Of a stretch of 34,895 nt of DNA, positions 25,502-32,342 are shown one piece after another. Location of the stretch: contig JACPVA010000119.1 in NCBI GenBank assembly GCA_016191995.1, positions 1 to 34,895 on the forward strand. The letters run 5' to 3'. Source of the stretch: Burkholderiales bacterium. GTDB taxonomy: Bacteria; Pseudomonadota; Gammaproteobacteria; Burkholderiales; Burkholderiaceae_C. The notes beneath the pieces were generated by a model that did no database searches, was not told where the DNA came from, and saw only the letters and a program-made list of their open reading frames with translations. Made by a program: the position numbers and the translations under genes. Positions within the stretch are counted from its first letter, which is position 1. Each line of letters begins with the position of its first letter.

Positions 25502-25798
25502 TCACAGTCTGGCGAAGGCGGAGCCCCCTCTTTCTTCCCCTCGGGAAGCCTCGTCGCCAAAAGCCGGCACCTGGCGGCCGTCCACCCCTTCGAGCACCTC
25601 GCATGGCTTCGAACAGGTGGCAAGGCCGCAACGAACCTCCTCGGTCTTCTTGCCGCCCTCGATCGCATGCAAGGTCGAGCCGTCCTTCAGTGCCGGAACC
25701 CGCTGCGTGGCATGCGGCAGCGCGTCACACGCGAAGGCAGGGCAAGACACCCCACTCGCCGCGAACGAGATGACCAGGATGAACAGGGTTCGTTCCAT
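25502..25798 (-). CDS. CopK-like small periplasmic protein with cysteines
   Basis: A 98-residue secreted protein. The signal peptide probably ends AFA before Cys24. The mature part reads VPALKDGSTLHAIEGGKKTE, then EVRCGLATCSKPCEVLEGVD and GRQVPAFGDEASRGEER. The pattern LxDGSxxHxxxxGKxxxE-G...E..DG...xGxE.xR follows CopK, the small periplasmic copper protein of Cupriavidus metallidurans. CopK's Met residues are missing, and four Cys (24, 57, 62, 66) appear instead. The relationship is my reading by eye and should be tested. The start ATG at 25798 is the one that gives a signal peptide. First gene of the CopK-like/Met-rich lipoprotein/cytochrome operon; copper box C lies about 100 nt upstream. 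Confidence 0.7.
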   Translation of the reverse strand: MERTLFILVISFAASGVSCPAFACDALPHATQRVPALKDGSTLHAIEGGKKTEEVRCGLATCSKPCEVLEGVDGRQVPAFGDEASRGEERGGSAFARL

Positions 25799-25809
25799 GG
25801 TCGACCATC

Positions 25810-25909
25810 TCGTGATGCAGCGAGGGAGTCGATCCGTCGAGGTCGGGCCAGTCGGCATGACCTGCACTGTAGGAAGCCGCAACGAACGAACGCCTGACGA
25901 GCGCATTAC
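25810..25909 (-). repeat. Promoter-leader segment duplicated at 24291-24389
   Basis: From the copper box to a shared GCTGCATCACGA, this 100-nt stretch aligns with 24291-24389 (99 nt) at roughly three quarters of positions with a single 1-nt gap. Shared landmarks in order: GTAATGCG, TCGTTCGT, TAC(A/C)GTGCAG, ATGCC, CTGGC and GCTGCATCACGA. The two copper promoters therefore arose by duplication of one segment. Confidence 0.65.
25866..25909 (-). promoter_or_regulatory. Copper box C and -10 of the CopK-like operon
   Basis: The minus strand reads GTAATGCGCTCGTCA (25909-25895), a 23-nt spacer, then TACAGT (25871-25866). This is the same spacing as at box B. Transcription would start about 60 nt before the CopK-like ATG. 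No -35 consensus is apparent, consistent with dependence on an activator. Confidence 0.65.
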
Positions 25910-26004
25910 AGTCTTGTTAGCTTGGCTCCCGCCTTGTTCGCTGGCGGGGCCGCGTCGTCGGTGGCGTGCGCGATCGCGAGGCAGGCCTCGGGCACGTGCA
26001 CCTG

Positions 26005-26319
26005 TCAGGCCAACGCGATGCGCCGCCAGAGCCGGTTGTGGCCGACGCTGACCGAGTCCCCATGGGCCTCGGCGATGGCCTCGTTGATCGCCAGACCCGG
26101 GCCCGCCCCGTCGCCAGCCCGATGGTGCGTCGGATCGACGCGAAGAGAGCGATCGAACCGATGGGCAAGATGCTCGGGCGCGATCGCCGCGCCGCGTTTC
26201 TCGACCTCGATGCGAACCGGCGGAGGATTCCCGACCGTGCGCAAGGTCACGGTCTCGCCGCGCGCCGCATCGCGCAGCGCATTGCCCACCAGGTTGCCCA
26301 GCGCGCGCTTCCGCCGCAT
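26005..26319 (-). pseudogene. Remnant of a second heavy-metal sensor kinase (HATPase end)
   Basis: The translation RALGNLVGNALRDAARGETV, then VRIEVEKRGAAIAPEHLAHRFDRSLRVDP and GAGPGLAINEAIAEAHGDSV parallels the intact kinase at 19106 over its last 105 residues ([20 protein letters not shown]...[18 protein letters not shown]...[20 protein letters not shown]). Only this C-terminal ATP-binding part remains; no phospho-acceptor helix or membrane part is found upstream. The F box (FDRS for FDRF) and G2 box (GAGPGL for GAGLGL) are altered, and the normal C-terminus is lost. It reads toward the CopK-like operon, as if it once belonged to a two-component pair serving that side of the cluster. Confidence 0.8.
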
Positions 26320-26518
26320 GAGGACTCGATGACGCGATCGTCATGTCGCCGTCTTGCCGCGGCGCGCATGCGCACCGCGGCGTCGAGCGCTACCGATGCT
26401 TGTGCCCTCAGAGCCGAGGACGAACCTGGTGCCGCCGGCATCGCATGCGAGCGCGGCAGGTGTCCGCGAGCGGTTCGCTGCGACGAGTGCTGCCCGGAGG
26501 CTCCGGCTCGCGCGGTCG
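26320..26518. other. Intergenic remnant region between kinase relic and TPP enzyme
   Basis: About 200 nt without a gene. It contains CCGATGCTTGTGCC (26393-26406), identical to 18378-18391 in the leader of the intact response regulator. Near its left end is a GATGACGCGATCGTCATG stretch that recalls the copper-box region. It may be scrambled DNA from a second copy of the regulator promoter. No open frame here has family features. Confidence 0.4.
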
Positions 26519-28252
26519 CTAGCCGCCCGCGCTCCGCGCCAGCGCCGCGCTGCGGATCGCCGCCAGCGTCGTGCGCGAGCCGATGCGGTCGACGTCGAGC
26601 ACCAGGTGCAGCAGGCCCGGCCGGCCGGCGTCGAGCAAGCGCACGAACGCGGGCTCGAAGTCGGCCGTGCGCTCGACACGCTCGGCCTGCCAACCGTAGG
26701 CGCGCGCCAGCGCGGCGAAGTCCGGGTTGGCCAGCACGCTGCCGCTGACGCGGCCCGGATATTCGCGCTCCTGGTGCATGCGGATCGTGCCGTAGCTGCC
26801 GTTGTCGACCAGCAAGGTGACGAGCCGCCCGGCGCCGTGCGCGCTGGCGGTCGCCATCTCCTGCCCGGTCATCAGGAAGTCGCCGTCGCCGGCGACATGG
26901 ATCACGGTGCGCTGCGGCTGCAGCAGCGCGGCCGCGACCGCCGCCGGCAGCCCGTAGCCCATTGCGCCGTTGGTCGGCGCGAGCTGGGTCCGGCCATGGT
27001 GCTGCAGCCCCGGATAGCGGACGAAGCGGTGCAGCCAGCCGCTGAAGTTGCCGGCGCCGTTGGTGTAGACAGTGTCCTCGGGGACCCGTCGCTGGACGGT
27101 GCGCACGACCTCGGCCATGTCCAGCGGCTCGACCGGGTCGGCCCGCAGGTTGGCCGCGCGGTCGGCCGCCACGGCCGCGGTCCAGCCGGCCCAGCGCGCT
27201 GAGGCCGGCGGCTGCAGGCCCCGCAGCGACTGCGCGGCGGCGCGCGTGCCGGCCTGCAGCAGCAGGTCGGCGGCGTAGACGCGGCCGAGTTCCTCGGCGC
27301 CCGGGTGGATGTGCACCAGCTTCTGTGCTGGCCGCGGCGCTTGCAGCAGCGTATAGCCGCTGGTCGTCATCTCGCCCAGCCGCACGCCGATGGCCAGCAC
27401 CATGTCGGCTTCGCGCACGCGCGCCGCGAGCGCCGGGTCGATGCCGATGCCGACATCGCCGGCATAGAGCGGGTGCCGGTTGTCGAAGGTATCCTGGAAG
27501 CGGAAGGCGCAGGCCACCGGCAGCTGCCAGTGCTCGGCGAACTGCTGCAGCGCGCAGGCGGCCTCGGCATCCCAGCCGGGGCCGCCGACGATCGCCAGCG
27601 GCCGCTCCGCCTCGTCGAGCATGCGCTGCAGCGCCTGCAGCGCCGCCGGCGCCGGCCAGGACTCGGCCGGCTCGACGCGCGGCAGCACCGGCGCGGCGGT
27701 CGTCGTCGTCAGCATGTCTTCGGGCAGCGCCAGCACGACCGGCCCGGGCCGCCCCTGCAGCGCGGTGTGGAAGGCGCGCGCGACATACTCGGGCAGGCGG
27801 TCGGCGCGGTCGACCTCGGCCGCCCACTTGGCCAGGCCGAGCGTGCTGGGGCCGAACATCTGCCGGTAGTCGATCTCCTGGAAGGCCTCGCGGTCGCGCT
27901 GGTCGCCGGCCACCTGGCCGACGAACAGGATCATCGGCGTCGAGTCCTGGAACGCGGTGTGCACGCCGATCGCGGCATTGGTCGCGCCCGGGCCGCGGGT
28001 GACGAAGCAGATCCCCGGCCGCCCGCCGAGCTTGCCCTGCGCCTCGGCCATGAAGGCCGCCCCGCCCTCCTGGCGGCAGGCGACGAAGCGGATGCGGTCG
28101 CGGTGCTCGTGCAGGCCGTCGAGGACGGCGAGGTAGCTCTCGCCGGGCACGCCGAAGACGGTGTCGACGCCTTGCGCGATCAGCGCCTCGACCAGCGCGT
28201 GGCCGGCCAGGCGCGGCGGGACGGATGCTTGCGGTGCGAGGTCGAGGTCCAA
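26519..28252 (-). CDS. Thiamine-diphosphate enzyme of the acetolactate synthase (IlvB-like) family
   Basis: A 577-residue cytoplasmic enzyme with the three classical domains. The N-terminal PYR domain (about 14-180) has the catalytic Glu in CRQEGGAAFMAEA and the segment FVTRGPGATNAAIGVHTAFQ. The central domain (about 200-335) contains PLAIVGGPGWD and IGVRLGEMTTSGY. The C-terminal PP domain (about 380-560) has the ThDP-Mg motif GDGDFLMTGQEMATA...NGSYG. Such enzymes decarboxylate 2-oxo acids; the exact reaction cannot be read here, and no small ilvN-type subunit is nearby, so it is not obviously the biosynthetic acetolactate synthase. The longest frame starts with TTG at 28252; no better start precedes the conserved part. 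No thiamine riboswitch was seen upstream. Confidence 0.92.
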   Translation of the reverse strand: MDLDLAPQASVPPRLAGHALVEALIAQGVDTVFGVPGESYLAVLDGLHEHRDRIRFVACRQEGGAAFMAEAQGKLGGRPGICFVTRGPGATNAAIGVHTAFQDSTPMILFVGQVAGDQRDREAFQEIDYRQMFGPSTLGLAKWAAEVDRADRLPEYVARAFHTALQGRPGPVVLALPEDMLTTTTAAPVLPRVEPAESWPAPAALQALQRMLDEAERPLAIVGGPGWDAEAACALQQFAEHWQLPVACAFRFQDTFDNRHPLYAGDVGIGIDPALAARVREADMVLAIGVRLGEMTTSGYTLLQAPRPAQKLVHIHPGAEELGRVYAADLLLQAGTRAAAQSLRGLQPPASARWAGWTAAVAADRAANLRADPVEPLDMAEVVRTVQRRVPEDTVYTNGAGNFSGWLHRFVRYPGLQHHGRTQLAPTNGAMGYGLPAAVAAALLQPQRTVIHVAGDGDFLMTGQEMATASAHGAGRLVTLLVDNGSYGTIRMHQEREYPGRVSGSVLANPDFAALARAYGWQAERVERTADFEPAFVRLLDAGRPGLLHLVLDVDRIGSRTTLAAIRSAALARSAGG

Positions 28253-28289
28253 AGCGGGTCTCTCTTGGATGATGCATGGGGCGCGGCGA

Positions 28290-28340
28290 CGCCGCCTGTC
28301 ACGCGCTCAAGCGACGCCGCCGCCTGTCACTCGCTCAAGC
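28290..28340. repeat. Direct repeat, 2 x 23 bp with 28-bp period
   Basis: CGCCGCCTGTCAC(G/T)CGCTCAAGC occurs at 28290-28312 and 28318-28340 with one mismatch. The right copy spans the stop codon of the MFS gene, so the left copy looks like a duplicated gene end. Neither forms a terminator-like hairpin. Confidence 0.8.
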
Positions 28341-29588
28341 CGCGGCGCGCGCCGCGGGCCGCCGCAGCCGCGTGCCGACCAGCGCCGCCGATGCGATGCC
28401 GGCCGCCAGCGCCAGCGCCGAGCCGACGAAGATGCCCGCCGGCTCGCCCTGGTCCAGCACCCAGCCGAAGACCGGCGCTGCGGTCGCGAAGCCGACGTCC
28501 AGCCCCGAGTAGACCGTGCCGTAGACGCGCCCGGTGGCGCCGGGCGGGGTCGCGCGCTTGATCAGCATGTCGCGCGACGGCCCTGCGAGCCCGGTGCCGA
28601 AGCCGGCGGCCGCCGCCACCGCGACCGCTGCCATCCCCGGCAGCCAGCCGCTGGCCACCAGCAGCAGCAGCAGCGCCGAGGCCGCCATCGCCGAGCCGAT
28701 CACCGTCTCCAGTCGCTCGGCGCGCGCGACCAGGAAGCCGCCTGCGACCATGCCGAGCGCGCCGAAGACCATGTAGCCGCTGACGACGAAGGCGGTCACC
28801 GTCAGCGGCAGCCCCGTCATCTGCGCCAGCGCCGGGCTGGCGAAGCTCTGGATCGCGCTCAGCGCCGCGGTGCTCCAGAAGAAGAACGAGAAGCACAGCC
28901 AGATCGCCGGCAGCCTCAGGAACGCGAGCGGGTGCGCCTCGGTGCCCACGGCGCCGGCGGCGTGGCGCGGCGCGCGGGCCTGGCGGTCGTCGATCGCCGC
29001 GCGGCCGGCGATCAGCGCCACCAGCACCAACAGCGCCCACAGCGAGGCCGCCGCCGTCGCCCAGCGCCAGCTGCCGCTGGCGCTCGCGATGCCGATCAGG
29101 AAGACCGGCGCCGCGGCCCAGCCGAGGTTGCCGGAGATGCCGTGGACCGAGAACGCATGCCCGAGCCGCGGCGCCGAGACGCGGTGGTTGAGGACGGTAA
29201 AGTCCGCCGGGTGGAACGGCGCGTTGCCCAGCCCCGCGAGGCAGGCTGCGAGCAGCAGCCCGCCGAAGCCCTGCGCCGCCGACGCCGCCAGTCCGGCCGA
29301 GGCGAACAGCAGCATCGCCGCGAACAGCACCGGCCGCGCGCCGATGCGGTCGACGACGAACCCCGCCAGCGCCTGCCCGATGCCGGAGATGACGAAGAAG
29401 GCCGTCACCAGCAGACCGAGTTCGGAGTAGCTGAGGCCGAACTCGGCGATGAAGGCCGGGAACAGCGGCGCCAGCAGCAGGTGGAAGAAGTGCGAAGTGC
29501 CGTGGGCGACGCCGATCAGCGTGATCGTCGTCGCATCCTGGCGCGCGCGCACGGCGTCCGGCGCTGCGCAAAGGGATCGCTCGTCCAT
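28335..29588 (-). CDS. MFS transporter, FsmR-like (fosmidomycin resistance type)
   Basis: A 417-residue inner-membrane secondary transporter with about 12 hydrophobic helices. Pieces typical of the family are [20 protein letters not shown] in TM1, [20 protein letters not shown] (MFS motif A region), [17 protein letters not shown] and [20 protein letters not shown]. The HGxxHFxxxxLxPLFPxxxxEF opening resembles FsmR-type proteins, but the substrate is unknown. The ATG at 29588 was chosen because upstream residues are unrelated. There is almost no Shine-Dalgarno, and a CACAAT -10-like element ends only 7 nt upstream, so a leaderless mRNA is possible. It shares a 202-nt divergent region with nadA. 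Confidence 0.9.
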   Translation of the reverse strand: MDERSLCAAPDAVRARQDATTITLIGVAHGTSHFFHLLLAPLFPAFIAEFGLSYSELGLLVTAFFVISGIGQALAGFVVDRIGARPVLFAAMLLFASAGLAASAAQGFGGLLLAACLAGLGNAPFHPADFTVLNHRVSAPRLGHAFSVHGISGNLGWAAAPVFLIGIASASGSWRWATAAASLWALLVLVALIAGRAAIDDRQARAPRHAAGAVGTEAHPLAFLRLPAIWLCFSFFFWSTAALSAIQSFASPALAQMTGLPLTVTAFVVSGYMVFGALGMVAGGFLVARAERLETVIGSAMAASALLLLLVASGWLPGMAAVAVAAAAGFGTGLAGPSRDMLIKRATPPGATGRVYGTVYSGLDVGFATAAPVFGWVLDQGEPAGIFVGSALALAAGIASAALVGTRLRRPAARAAA

Positions 29589-29790
29589 GCATGAATTGTG
29601 GCGGCTCGGCGCCTTCGGCGCAGCGCGCGGTCCGATCGCCGGGCGAGCTGCCGCCGCGCCACGGTGGCGCCCGGGCGGCTCGCGGCAGCCGCTTTCGGCC
29701 ACGCTGGTGCCGCAACCGGCGCCAGCCTGGCCCAGCCGTTACCATCCCGTCTTGCCGTCCCCGGGGCGCCGCGCGCACCCTCCAGCTGCC

Positions 29791-30897
29791 ATGGACCAGA
29801 CCCTCTACGACTACGACCGCCAGGATGCACGCGGCGCGACGACCACCGCGCAGGCCTGGGCCCGCGTCCCGCCCGGGCTGCCGCCGGCCGAGCGCGCGGC
29901 GACGATCGATCGCATCCGCGCCCAGCTCGTCGCGCAGGATGCGGTGCTGGTCGCGCACTACTACGTCGACGGCGATATCCAGGACCTGGCGCTGGCCAGC
30001 GGCGGCTGCGTCGCCGACTCGCTCGAGATGGCGCGCTTCGGGCGCGACCACCCGGCGCACACGCTGGTGGTGGCCGGCGTGCGCTTCATGGGCGAGACGG
30101 CGAAGATCCTGTCGCCCGACAAGCGCGTGCTGATGCCCGACCTGGACGCGACCTGCTCGCTCGACCTCGGCTGCCCGGCCGACGAGTTCGCCGCCTTCTG
30201 CGACGCCCACCCCGACCGCAAGGTCGTCGTCTACGCGAACACCAGCGCCGCGGTCAAGGCGCGCGCCGACTGGATGGTGACCAGCTCCTGCGCGCTGGCG
30301 ATCGTCAACCACCTGAAGGACCAGGGCGAGAAGGTGCTGTGGGCGCCCGACCGCCACCTGGGCCGCTATATCCAGGAGCGCACCGGCGCCGACATGCTGC
30401 TGTGGAACGGTGCCTGCATCGTGCACGACGAGTTCAAGGCGCTGGAGCTGGATCTGCTGAAGACCGAGCACCCGGGCGCGAAGGTGCTGGCGCACCCGGA
30501 GTCGCCCGACGCCGTGCTGGCGCAGGCCGACCTGATCGGCTCGACGACGCAGATCCTGAAGGCGGTGCTGGAGGGCGACGCCCGCGAGTACATCATCGCC
30601 ACCGACAAGGCGCTGATGCACCGCATCCGCCAGCTCGCGCCCGGCAAGACGCTGATCGAGGCGCCGACCGCCGGACGCAGCGCGACCTGCAAGAGCTGCG
30701 CGCATTGCCCGTGGATGGCTATGAATGCGCTGCAGGGGGTGCTGGCCTGCCTCGAGCACGGACACGGAGAGATCCACGTCCCCGAGCCGATCCGCAGCCA
30801 GGCGCATGGCGGCATCGCGCGCATGCTGGCCTTCACCGCGAATCATCCGGGCAGCCTGGCGCAGCCGGCGCTGGTGCCGCACCTCGGCGCGGCTTGA
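29791..30897 (+). CDS. nadA: Quinolinate synthase
   Basis: Condenses iminoaspartate (made by NadB) with dihydroxyacetone phosphate to quinolinate, the second step of de novo NAD synthesis. It is a cytoplasmic [4Fe-4S] enzyme. The 368-residue product has [16 protein letters not shown], the three cluster regions [22 protein letters not shown] and a C-terminal [10 protein letters not shown], plus [19 protein letters not shown] and [10 protein letters not shown]. It is the long form with a Cys-rich C-terminal region, common in proteobacteria. The start at 29791 follows a TACCAT -10-like element by about 45 nt. nadC lies 40 nt downstream on the same strand. Confidence 0.97.
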   Translation: MDQTLYDYDRQDARGATTTAQAWARVPPGLPPAERAATIDRIRAQLVAQDAVLVAHYYVDGDIQDLALASGGCVADSLEMARFGRDHPAHTLVVAGVRFMGETAKILSPDKRVLMPDLDATCSLDLGCPADEFAAFCDAHPDRKVVVYANTSAAVKARADWMVTSSCALAIVNHLKDQGEKVLWAPDRHLGRYIQERTGADMLLWNGACIVHDEFKALELDLLKTEHPGAKVLAHPESPDAVLAQADLIGSTTQILKAVLEGDAREYIIATDKALMHRIRQLAPGKTLIEAPTAGRSATCKSCAHCPWMAMNALQGVLACLEHGHGEIHVPEPIRSQAHGGIARMLAFTANHPGSLAQPALVPHLGAA

Positions 30898-30937
30898 TGC
30901 GTCCCCGCTCCTGACGACCGACCGGGGCGGCGCCACC

Positions 30938-31804
30938 ATGTTCGAGTTCAACGAAACGCTGGACGAGGCGCGCGAGCGCAATATCGGCGAGGCGCTGGCC
31001 GAGGATATCGGCCGCGGCGACTGGACCGCGCTGCTCGTCCCGGGCGGCCAGCGCGTTCGCGCACGCGTGATCGCACGCGAGCGCGCCGTGCTGTGCGGCC
31101 GGGCCTGGTTCGACGGCTGCGTCAGGCGGCTCGATCCGTCGGCGCGGCTGGCCTGGGCTCTGGACGACGGCGCGTGGCTGGAGCCCGACGCCGGCGTCGT
31201 CGCGATCGAGTCCGACGCGCGCGCGCTGCTGTCGGCCGAGCGCCCGGCGCTCAACTTCCTTCAGCTGCTCAGCGGCACGGCGACGATCACGCGTGAACAT
31301 GTCGATGCGATCGCCGGCGCGTCGCCGAATCCGCGCGGCTGTACGGTGCTCGACACGCGCAAGACCATCCCCGGGCTGCGGCTGGCGCAGAAGTATGCGG
31401 TGCGCGTCGGCGGCGGGTCGAACCAGCGGCTGGCACTGTACGACGGCATCCTGATCAAGGAAAACCACATCGCCGCCGCCGGCGGCATCCCGCAGGTGCT
31501 CGCCGCCGCGCGCGCGCTCGACGCCGCGGTGCCGATCCAGATCGAGGTCGAGACGCTGGCGCAGCTGCACCAGGCGCTCGACCACGGCGCCGCGAGCGTG
31601 CTGCTCGACAACTTCGATCTGCCGCGGATGCGCGAGGCGGTGGTGATCAACGCCGGGCGCGCGCTGCTGGAGGTCTCGGGCAGCGTGCGGCTCGACCAGC
31701 TGCGCGAGATCGCCGCCACCGGGGTCGACCGCATCTCGGTCGGCAGGCTGACCAAGGACGTCCGCGCGGTCGACTTCTCGCTGCGCGTGCTCGGGCCGGC
31801 CTGA
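30938..31804 (+). CDS. nadC: Nicotinate-nucleotide pyrophosphorylase (carboxylating)
   Basis: Converts quinolinate and PRPP to nicotinate mononucleotide, CO2 and pyrophosphate, the third step of de novo NAD synthesis in the cytoplasm. The 288-residue protein is the usual length. It carries EDIGRGDWTA, the substrate-binding block CTVLDTRKTIPGLRLAQKYA with VRVGGGSNQR, IKENHIAAAGG, IEVETLAQL and ASVLLDNFDL. In the GGGxNHR motif of E. coli, His is Gln here, which I believe is usual in this bacterial group. It sits 40 nt after nadA and is presumably co-transcribed. Confidence 0.97.
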   Translation: MFEFNETLDEARERNIGEALAEDIGRGDWTALLVPGGQRVRARVIARERAVLCGRAWFDGCVRRLDPSARLAWALDDGAWLEPDAGVVAIESDARALLSAERPALNFLQLLSGTATITREHVDAIAGASPNPRGCTVLDTRKTIPGLRLAQKYAVRVGGGSNQRLALYDGILIKENHIAAAGGIPQVLAAARALDAAVPIQIEVETLAQLHQALDHGAASVLLDNFDLPRMREAVVINAGRALLEVSGSVRLDQLREIAATGVDRISVGRLTKDVRAVDFSLRVLGPA

Positions 31805-31945
31805 GCGCGCCGGGACGCCTGCGGACCCGCATGCGGCAGCGCAGTGCGCTGGGGACCTTCCCGTGAGCGCGCGGCGCGGCGGGCCGACCTGCGCGCGTGT
31901 GGGTTGCTCGACGCGGCCTTGCCGAGCGCGCGCGGCGCGGCGGGC

Positions 31946-31972
31946 TCAAGTTTGCCGCGCCGCGGCCGATAG
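31946..31972 (+). promoter_or_regulatory. Sigma-28 (FliA) type flagellar promoter upstream of comFB
   Basis: TCAAGTTT (31946-31953), an 11-nt spacer, then GCCGATAG (31965-31972). The enterobacterial sigma-28 consensus is TAAAGTTT-N11-GCCGATAA, so 14 of 16 defined positions match with the exact spacing. Transcription would start near 31980, about 36 nt before the ComFB-like ATG. The match is seen directly; activity is inferred. Confidence 0.7.
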
Positions 31973-32015
31973 CCCTTCGACCGTGGCCTCCGCGCCACCC
32001 CGCCGCGCCGCGCCG

Positions 32016-32306
32016 ATGAACGTCGACTTCGCGTCCATCCACAACCCCAACGAGCAGGCCGTCTTCGACGCGGTGCTGGCGCGTGCGCCGCGCTTCCCGG
32101 CGCTGGCGGGCGACCGTGAGCTGCTCGCCGACGTCGCCTGCGTGGCGCTGAACCGGCTGCCGCCGCGCTATATCCGGCACGCGGTCGATCTCGCCTTCTA
32201 CCAGGGCGAGGGCGAGCGCCAGGCGGCGCAGCGGGCGCTGGAGGACGCCGTCGAGCGCGCCTTCGCCTTCGTCCAGGCGCGCGCCGCGCTGCGCGCTCGC
32301 GGCTGA
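32016..32306 (+). CDS. ComFB-family protein (late competence / c-di-GMP receptor family)
   Basis: A 96-residue protein with the ComFB hallmarks: an N-terminal segment with HNPNEQAVFDAVLARA, then LLADVACVALNRLPPRYIRH and VDLAFY. The DVACxALNxLPPRY block is the family core. The cysteines that many ComFB proteins carry before that block are absent. ComFB proteins were first linked to late competence in Bacillus; cyanobacterial members have been reported to bind c-di-GMP and affect pili and competence. The ATG at 32016 was chosen because a longer frame would start upstream of the sigma-28 promoter and is mere Arg/Ala-rich translation. No strong Shine-Dalgarno is visible. Flanked by nadC (212 nt upstream) and convergent nadB. 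Confidence 0.85.
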   Translation: MNVDFASIHNPNEQAVFDAVLARAPRFPALAGDRELLADVACVALNRLPPRYIRHAVDLAFYQGEGERQAAQRALEDAVERAFAFVQARAALRARG

Positions 32307-32342
32307 TGCCACGGGCGCGAAGGCTGCACCCGCCCTCCCCGC

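Noticed and set aside
28253..28334. Thiamine riboswitch upstream of the TPP enzyme
   Set aside because: The upstream stretch is short and lacks the conserved CUGAGA and surrounding stems; it only holds a 23-bp direct repeat.
31863..32015. Longer version of the ComFB-like protein
   Set aside because: The extra residues are Arg/Ala/Pro-rich, unlike the family, and the sigma-28 promoter lies inside this stretch.
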